Shown: piece by piece, positions 59,303-64,000 of the stretch
Numbering within the stretch: position 1 is the stretch's first letter
Layout: every line of letters begins with the position of its first letter
Source of the DNA: Nitrospira sp. UBA2083
Lineage (GTDB): Bacteria > Nitrospirota > Nitrospiria > Nitrospirales > Nitrospiraceae
Direction: 5' to 3'
Assembly: GCA_002331625.1 (NCBI GenBank)
Contig: DCZN01000078.1
Span: 784-64,783 of the forward strand
Length of the DNA stretch: 64,000 nt
Notes under the pieces: model-generated
Database searches by the model: none
What the model saw: the letters and a program-made list of their open reading frames with translations, nothing else
Told to the model about the DNA's origin: nothing
Position numbers and translations under genes: made by a program

Positions 59303-60150
59303 AGATCATTCGCTCATCACCGGCCATGACCGCGTGGAGTGAGACGCTTAGGCTGCAAGGTGTGACGATTGGCTTTGTTCCGACCATGGGCGCCTTGCAC
59401 GAAGGCCATCGATCCCTGATCAGAGCAGCGCGGTTGCGGTGTGATGCGCTGGCCGTCAGCATTTTTGTGAATCCCACACAGTTTGGTCCACGGGAGGATC
59501 TGGCCAAATATCCACGACCTATTGCACGCGATCGAGCCTTATGTAGAACGGAAGGCGTCGATGTCTGTTTTGAGCCGACTGTGGAGGTCATGTATCCATC
59601 TGGATTTCAAACAACGGTGACCGTCCCAACGGTTGCGCACCGATGGGAAGGGGAGGCGCGTCCGCATCATTTTTCCGGCGTGGCGACCGTGGTCACCAAA
59701 CTGTTTGGAATGGTTCGACCTCACATCGCCTTCTTTGGGCAGAAGGATTTTCAGCAGTCGGCCCTGGTTCAGCAACTGGTAAAAGATTTGAATCTCGGTG
59801 TCGATATCGTTGTGCGGCCTACTGTACGTGAACCAGACGGACTGGCTATGAGTTCCCGCAATATCTATCTATCTCGGGAAGAGCGAATGCGTGCGGTCAC
59901 ACTGTACAAAGGCCTTCGCGCCGGAGCCGAGGCTATACGGAGCGGAGTCACCAGTGGGAAGGCTGTGCAGGCAGCCATGGCTGAGGTCATGAAGCGTGAG
60001 CCGTCCCTGAAGACCGAGTATCTCGCTGTGTGCGACCCAAGAACTCTCGATCCACTCCCAACGGTTGGCGGTAAGGTGGTGTTGCTTGGCGCCGTGCGGA
60101 TCGGATCCGTTCGGCTGATCGATAACCTACTTGTCAGTCCCTCACGATGA
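59299..60150 (+). CDS. panC: Pantothenate synthetase
   Basis: PanC (283 residues from ATG 59299) joins pantoate and beta-alanine using ATP. The nucleotidyltransferase signature GFVPTMGALHEGHRSLI is near residue 28; VSIFVNPTQFGPREDLAKYPR, GEARPHHFSGVATVVTKLFGMVRPHIAFFGQKDFQQSALV and VVRPTVREPDGLAMSSRNIYLS follow. The open frame extends upstream inside folK, but the ATGA overlap gives the normal family start MKIIRS. Translationally coupled to folK. Confidence 0.95.
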   Translation: MKIIRSSPAMTAWSETLRLQGVTIGFVPTMGALHEGHRSLIRAARLRCDALAVSIFVNPTQFGPREDLAKYPRPIARDRALCRTEGVDVCFEPTVEVMYPSGFQTTVTVPTVAHRWEGEARPHHFSGVATVVTKLFGMVRPHIAFFGQKDFQQSALVQQLVKDLNLGVDIVVRPTVREPDGLAMSSRNIYLSREERMRAVTLYKGLRAGAEAIRSGVTSGKAVQAAMAEVMKREPSLKTEYLAVCDPRTLDPLPTVGGKVVLLGAVRIGSVRLIDNLLVSPSR

Positions 60151-60173
60151 TTGTTCTTGTGGGACGAGGGCGC

Positions 60174-60686
60174 TCACGCGAGGAGATGTGAGTGGAGGTT
60201 TTGACCGACCAGTAGGCTCAGGATGACTTGACTGAGGCGGTTCTTATCGTCCGACAGCATTTCCAAAAACCGAATACCCATCGATTCCGGCCGTGAGGAG
60301 CAGACCATGGCCGTCCCGATTTTAATTGGTTCTTCTTCTGATGCCGGCTTGATCACCAATTCAATGACTGTGCCTTGGGGCAAGGTCGTCGTTGTTTCGA
60401 GCGTGCAGCCTCCCATGGAGATGTCGGTGACACGATTGTCCATCCGCACGGCGTTCTCCGAGAGTAGGTTGGCACGGAACGATACCGGGAGGCGTTTGTA
60501 TTGGCGGCGATCGGTGAGTGACGTCTGACCTGGGACGTGATGTCTGAATACTCGAAACCGGGTCGTGCACAGTTGGCAACGAAATGGAAACAGCTTGAAG
60601 CGAGTGAGCATCCGCCCCATGGTGCCTTCGTCATAGATCACCCGAACGAAGGGTGTGCCGCAACTCGGACAATGTAAGTCTTTCAT
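60174..60686 (-). CDS. PilZ-domain protein with zinc-ribbon-like N-terminus
   Basis: A 170-residue cytoplasmic protein from ATG 60686, overlapping the stop of the MazG-like gene. The N-terminus MKDLHCPSCGTPFVRV and CQLCTTRFRVFRHH provide two CxxC pairs, a zinc ribbon. A PilZ domain follows: DRRQYKRLPVSFRANLL with the RxxxR-like c-di-GMP motif (RRQYKR) and VTDISMGGCTLETTTTLPQGTVIELVI with the D/NxSxxG motif. This suggests c-di-GMP binding; the effector is unknown. A longer in-frame start at 60809 is rejected as it runs back into the upstream gene. Confidence 0.88.
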   Translation of the reverse strand: MKDLHCPSCGTPFVRVIYDEGTMGRMLTRFKLFPFRCQLCTTRFRVFRHHVPGQTSLTDRRQYKRLPVSFRANLLSENAVRMDNRVTDISMGGCTLETTTTLPQGTVIELVIKPASEEEPIKIGTAMVCSSRPESMGIRFLEMLSDDKNRLSQVILSLLVGQNLHSHLLA

Positions 60687-61117
60687 GAACTCCGAGGAGC
60701 ACCGGTGGCGGCTTCCGGAAGAGACGACTCCTCCGCCAACACAGGCTCCTGTTGTGCCTCCAGAATCAAGTTGATATTGGCGGGTGAGTAGGTGGGTGGT
60801 TTCACCCACTTCCCGTCCGCACGCTTGTACCCACCCACCTTGCTGAGATTCGACCGATGCACTTCCCGAAACACCGGCTCCATATCGATTCCATATGACA
60901 CGGCTGTTCCATAGGTCACGTAGAGCAGGTCCGCCATTTCCTTGGCGACGGCCGCGAGGTTTCCGGCGGCCATGGCCTCTCTCAACTCATCGAATTCTTC
61001 CTGAATAAGTCGGACACGAAGTTGTCTTGTCTGCTCATCCAAGTCTGTCGGGCACTGCTTCACCACAATGTCGAATTTGTGGTGAAAGGCTTCAACCATG
61101 GTTTGCTCGTCGGTCAT
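60683..61117 (-). CDS. MazG-like nucleotide pyrophosphohydrolase
   Basis: A 144-residue all-alpha NTP pyrophosphatase of the MazG/phosphoribosyl-ATP hydrolase superfamily. The metal motif is visible: RVRLIQEEFDELREAMAAGNLAAVAKEMADLLYVTYGTAVSYGID, i.e. the ExxE...ExxD arrangement (EEFDE and EMADL). It should hydrolyse nucleoside triphosphates, possibly non-canonical or cell-damage nucleotides. A Ser/Ala-rich tail of about 35 residues follows. Overlaps the PilZ start by four bases and lies nine bases after rmuC. Confidence 0.86.
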   Translation of the reverse strand: MTDEQTMVEAFHHKFDIVVKQCPTDLDEQTRQLRVRLIQEEFDELREAMAAGNLAAVAKEMADLLYVTYGTAVSYGIDMEPVFREVHRSNLSKVGGYKRADGKWVKPPTYSPANINLILEAQQEPVLAEESSLPEAATGAPRSS

Positions 61118-61126
61118 GGTGCTCCT

Positions 61127-62497
61127 TCATTCGATATCAAAGGGTAAGGTCTTCCGCGGCACAACCTCCGTCGGTTCCAGCACGGGTATCTCGCGATCGG
61201 AGGACACCCCCAATTCTTTAAACCGGCGTGCGGCCGGGAGAATGCGTGTTTCTAGTGAGCCAATGGCCCGGTTGTACGCCGACACACTTTTTCCAAGTGA
61301 TTGGCCGACATCGTTCATATGCCCGGCCAATATCGCCATGCGTTCATATAACTCTTTGCCCAGACGACCGGCTTCCTCAGCATGTGCGGTCATCCGTTCC
61401 TGGCGCCAACCATAGGCAACGGCACGGAGCAACGCGATGAGCGTTGAGGGAGTGGCCAACACGATTCCGTTTGCAAACCCTTCTTCGATGAGCCGAGGAT
61501 TCTGGTCCAGTGCCGCTCCAAGGAACTGTTCGCCCGGAAGGAACAAGACGACGAATTCCGGCGTCCGGTCGAATTGGGTCCAGTAGGCTTTCAGCGACAA
61601 TTCGTCCATGCGACTCTTCACCTGCGCTGCGTGGCGGCGTAAAGCCTCGGCCTGCTGCACCTCATTCTGTGCCTCATGAGCATCAAGATAGGCAGAAAGG
61701 ACGGTTTTCGCATCGACGATGATCTGTCGTCCTCCCGGCAGTTGAACGATCATATCCGGTCGGAGCCGCCCGTCATCGCTTGTCACGGACAGTTGCTCGA
61801 CAAAATCGCAGTGGTCAACCATCCCTGCAAGTTCAGCCACGCGTTTCAATGTGAGCTCGCCCCATTGGCCTCGTACGGCCGGAGCGCGCAGGGCTTTGAC
61901 GAGGTTGCCGGTCTCCTGTTGCAACCGCTGTTGCGATTCGGCGAGTGATCTCAGATGCTGATCCAATCCGCCATAGGCTGACTGGCGGGATTGTTCCAAG
62001 AGGCGCAAATGTTCGTCGTAACGTTGCAGCGAGTCTTGGAGTGGCCGAACCAAGGCGTCGATAGCCTGTTGTCGTTGGGCTAAGTCGCCATCCGATTTGA
62101 CATGCAGGCTTTCGAACGACACGGCGGCGAGTTTCAAGAAGGCTTCGTTGTTTTGTTTCAAGGCTTCGCCCGACAGAGCTTGAAACGATCCGATGAGTTC
62201 ATGGCGCGTGTGATCGATCAAGGCTTTCTGTTCCACCAGCTGCCGCGTGGTGTCTTCCATTCTGGTTTCCGCGGCGACCTTCGCGTGCTGAGTGTCGAGC
62301 AGTTCCTGGCGGAGGGAGGCGATCATGTCTCGTGATTGGTCTGCCTGTTTTCGCAGCTCGTCCACCGTTGCTTCAGCGCGTTGTGCCTGCGGTCGTAGAC
62401 GACTGGTGACCCACAGTCCTACAAGCACACCGCCTAGGAGCAGTCCTACTCCCAAGCTACTCATCAGGGGAACCATGTCAGCTAGTGATTGATCCAA
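61127..62497 (-). CDS. rmuC: DNA recombination protein RmuC
   Basis: RmuC family protein, 456 residues. An N-terminal membrane helix (VPLMSSLGVGLLLGGVLVGLWV) is followed by a long coiled coil (RAEATVDELRKQADQSRDMIASLRQELLDTQHAKVAAETRMEDTTRQLVEQK) and a PD-(D/E)xK nuclease-like domain: VRGQWGELTLKRVAELAGMVDHCDFVEQLSV, RLRPDMIVQLPGGRQIIVDAKTVLSAYLDA (D and DAK catalytic residues) and PEFVVLFLPGEQFLGAAL. RmuC limits DNA inversions and acts in recombination or phage restriction; biochemistry is unclear. First gene of a rmuC-mazG-PilZ run. Confidence 0.93.
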   Translation of the reverse strand: MDQSLADMVPLMSSLGVGLLLGGVLVGLWVTSRLRPQAQRAEATVDELRKQADQSRDMIASLRQELLDTQHAKVAAETRMEDTTRQLVEQKALIDHTRHELIGSFQALSGEALKQNNEAFLKLAAVSFESLHVKSDGDLAQRQQAIDALVRPLQDSLQRYDEHLRLLEQSRQSAYGGLDQHLRSLAESQQRLQQETGNLVKALRAPAVRGQWGELTLKRVAELAGMVDHCDFVEQLSVTSDDGRLRPDMIVQLPGGRQIIVDAKTVLSAYLDAHEAQNEVQQAEALRRHAAQVKSRMDELSLKAYWTQFDRTPEFVVLFLPGEQFLGAALDQNPRLIEEGFANGIVLATPSTLIALLRAVAYGWRQERMTAHAEEAGRLGKELYERMAILAGHMNDVGQSLGKSVSAYNRAIGSLETRILPAARRFKELGVSSDREIPVLEPTEVVPRKTLPFDIE

Positions 62498-62628
62498 GTC
62501 ACGAGTTCCAATTTTGCAGCCGCTACATATAGCGTGTAGGACTAAGAAATGTTGTGAGACTACGCAAGATATTGAAAAAGGTCAAGGAGCAGAAGGCCCC
62601 GGATCAATCAGCCCTAGGCGGTTCTACA

Positions 62629-64000
62629 TTATGGAGATGGCTCTATACGAACGGTCCCTGATCCCACATCAACCGTGACTCGCATTCCGTCTGACAGTTT
62701 GACCATGGCACCGTCCACATTTGCCACGGTTGGTAGCCCATATTCGCGAGCGATAATGGCTCCATGAGACAGCGTACCGCCCATTTCTGCGATCAAGCCT
62801 CCGGCAAGCCCGAAGAGCGGAGCCAAGCCTGGATCGATCACCGGGACCACCAGGATGTCCCCCGGGAGCACCTTGCTCCAATCTGCCACCGAGTGAATGA
62901 CACGAGTCGAGCCCACGACGGTTCCGACGCTGATCGGCGTGCCCGACAAGAGACAATTTCCTTCGGACTGATTTCGTGTCTCGGTCTGCTCGGTTGCGGT
63001 TGTCCAATCGCGGATTGTGTCCGGCACTTGAATCATTGCGTGGCGCTCTCGCTCACTTCTCCGGGCTGTGATCACGGCTTTCCAGTCTCGCATGTGTTGG
63101 GTCAGGAGGTCGGCTCGCTCATCAATGGTTAAAAAGAAGATGTCGTCAACCTGTTGAAGCAAACCTCGCTCGACCAGCAGTTCTCCAAGTCGCATTAAAA
63201 GGGTGCGAATGGCCGTTGAGTAGTACATTAAGTGATGGCGATTGGCTTCGCGCAGTGCGAAGAAACGACAAAGCCTTCGGTAACACCACAGAAAGATGAG
63301 CCACCTATGGAAACGCCAGCCGATGCGCCGTCTAATCTCCGTCAATGCCGCGGCCCTCGCGTGACCTTGGCGCGAGAGAATGCTTTGCTGTGAGGGAGAG
63401 ACGGACAGGAGCTGGATGCGCACAATACTCAGAATAGATTCCGGATTGTCTGCAAGGCGTGGGGACATGACGTCCGACTCACCGACTGCACGGTGGCCGT
63501 AGTCTTCCAAGTATTCGTCGAATGCACTGAGAAATGTTGTGCCGGCAAGTGCCGGACGAAACGCTGACGGATCCCAGGGCTCAGAAGCGAGAAATGTGTG
63601 GGCCGCTGGTTCGTCGCGGGCGATATCCGTCATCTCAGCGAGGCGGAGAATCTGCTGCGCGCTGATGACCGTTCCTTGCCCTTGAAGCGCGGCATTCAAT
63701 ACACCTCTCCAATCTGAGCCGAGCCAATCGGGCAGTGTCTGGCTAAAAATCTGAAGACATTGTCCAACTCCTCCGGCGATACCGAACGTGACTTCACGGC
63801 CCTCTAACCAGGGGCCTAGCTGGTTGAGCTGAGGTATGAGTTCTTCCAGTGATAGGTGCAGGATACGCTCACGGCGAAAGGTCGTGGCTAGATGCTTCAT
63901 TTCTTGAAAGACTCGTGGCCCTGCCTTCTCAACTCTGCGCATTTCTCGCCACATCAGCCATGCGGCACGAATCGATGCCAGTGTGCCGAGCGGCCGTACG
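62629..64000 (-). CDS. PEP-synthase-like / rifampin-phosphotransferase-like enzyme, C-terminal part (partial)
   Basis: The C-terminal 457 residues or more of a protein with a PEP-utilising enzyme mobile (swivelling His) domain; the frame stays open to the window edge, so the start is outside. The central part is helical (TFLSAFDEYLEDYGHRAVGESDVMSPRLADNPESIL), and the end shows LSGTPISVGTVVGSTRVIHSVADWSKVLPGDILVVPVIDPGLAPLFGLAGGLIAEMGGTLSHGAIIAREYGLPTVANVDGA, where TLSHGAIIARE carries the phospho-carrier His. Families with this layout phosphorylate pyruvate, other small molecules or rifamycin. The N-terminal ATP-grasp domain, needed to decide, is not seen. Confidence 0.82.
   Translation of the reverse strand, partial: VRPLGTLASIRAAWLMWREMRRVEKAGPRVFQEMKHLATTFRRERILHLSLEELIPQLNQLGPWLEGREVTFGIAGGVGQCLQIFSQTLPDWLGSDWRGVLNAALQGQGTVISAQQILRLAEMTDIARDEPAAHTFLASEPWDPSAFRPALAGTTFLSAFDEYLEDYGHRAVGESDVMSPRLADNPESILSIVRIQLLSVSPSQQSILSRQGHARAAALTEIRRRIGWRFHRWLIFLWCYRRLCRFFALREANRHHLMYYSTAIRTLLMRLGELLVERGLLQQVDDIFFLTIDERADLLTQHMRDWKAVITARRSERERHAMIQVPDTIRDWTTATEQTETRNQSEGNCLLSGTPISVGTVVGSTRVIHSVADWSKVLPGDILVVPVIDPGLAPLFGLAGGLIAEMGGTLSHGAIIAREYGLPTVANVDGAMVKLSDGMRVTVDVGSGTVRIEPSP

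Overview
This 64-kb window reads as a chromosomal segment from a Gram-negative, aerobic, non-fermenting bacterium. I think a member of the Nitrospira lineage (phylum Nitrospirota) is most likely, with moderate confidence. The pointers are a c-type-heme DUF3365 protein beside the ATP synthase genes, an LL-diaminopimelate aminotransferase (DapL) lysine route, an arginine dihydrolase / LOR-SDH ornithine cyclodeaminase pair, a lar-type nickel cofactor pair, many outer-membrane and lipoprotein genes, and dispersed intergenic hairpins of a kind I remember from Nitrospira genomes. No nitrification gene, rRNA, tRNA, prophage, transposase or CRISPR array was found, so the assignment stays an inference.

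Layout. 0-2.2 kb: end of the ATP synthase operon (gamma, beta, epsilon). 2.4-6.8 kb: a heme-binding DUF3365 protein, then the three-gene Anbu operon (ATP-grasp ligase, alpha-E protein, Anbu proteasome-like peptidase). 7-9.9 kb: rluD, small genes, an acetyltransferase and an outer-membrane barrel. 10-12.7 kb: a znuABC-type metal importer. 12.9-18 kb: anmK, a DUF2726 protein, a TPR protein, a REC-GGDEF response regulator, a lipoprotein and a lytic transglycosylase. 18.3-20.2 kb: a two-gene proton-channel motor resembling ZorA/ZorB of the Zorya defence system, but without ZorC/D/E. 20.2-24.6 kb: a tightly packed operon larC-cation exchanger-pdxA-hypothetical-ksgA. 25.4-32 kb: larB, gpsA, an arginine-to-proline catabolic pair, truD and a phosphoesterase. 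32.1-38.7 kb: a HicAB toxin-antitoxin pair, small genes, a HEAT-repeat membrane protein, a 1134-residue SAM-cyclase-ATPase-TPR sensor with an altered cyclase active site, a beta-lactamase-fold hydrolase and a dispersed repeat. 38.7-45.4 kb: a transglutaminase-like protein, an ABC exporter, a LON-domain protein, a CrtC/AttH-type secreted protein, two small membrane proteins and a TauE exporter. 45.7-49.5 kb: a translationally coupled operon encoding a CHAT (caspase-like) protease, an unknown protein and an LCAT-like lipase, with a divergent HTH regulator. 49.6-56.1 kb: lipoproteins, membrane proteins, two methyltransferase-like proteins and a macro-domain protein. 56.7-64 kb: glutamine amidotransferase, dapL, folK-panC, PilZ protein, MazG-like hydrolase, rmuC and the C-terminal part of a PEP-synthase-like enzyme cut by the window end.

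Most likely novelty. The CHAT-unknown-lipase operon is the best candidate for an undescribed conflict or cell-death module: an intact protease dyad, an intact lipase triad, two ATGA overlaps and a divergent antitoxin-type regulator. The orphan ZorAB-like pair is second. Also notable are the split AgrE-type arginine pathway, the Anbu operon, the His-for-Asn substitution in the cyclase, and a family of stop-codon-proximal hairpins built from related short words.
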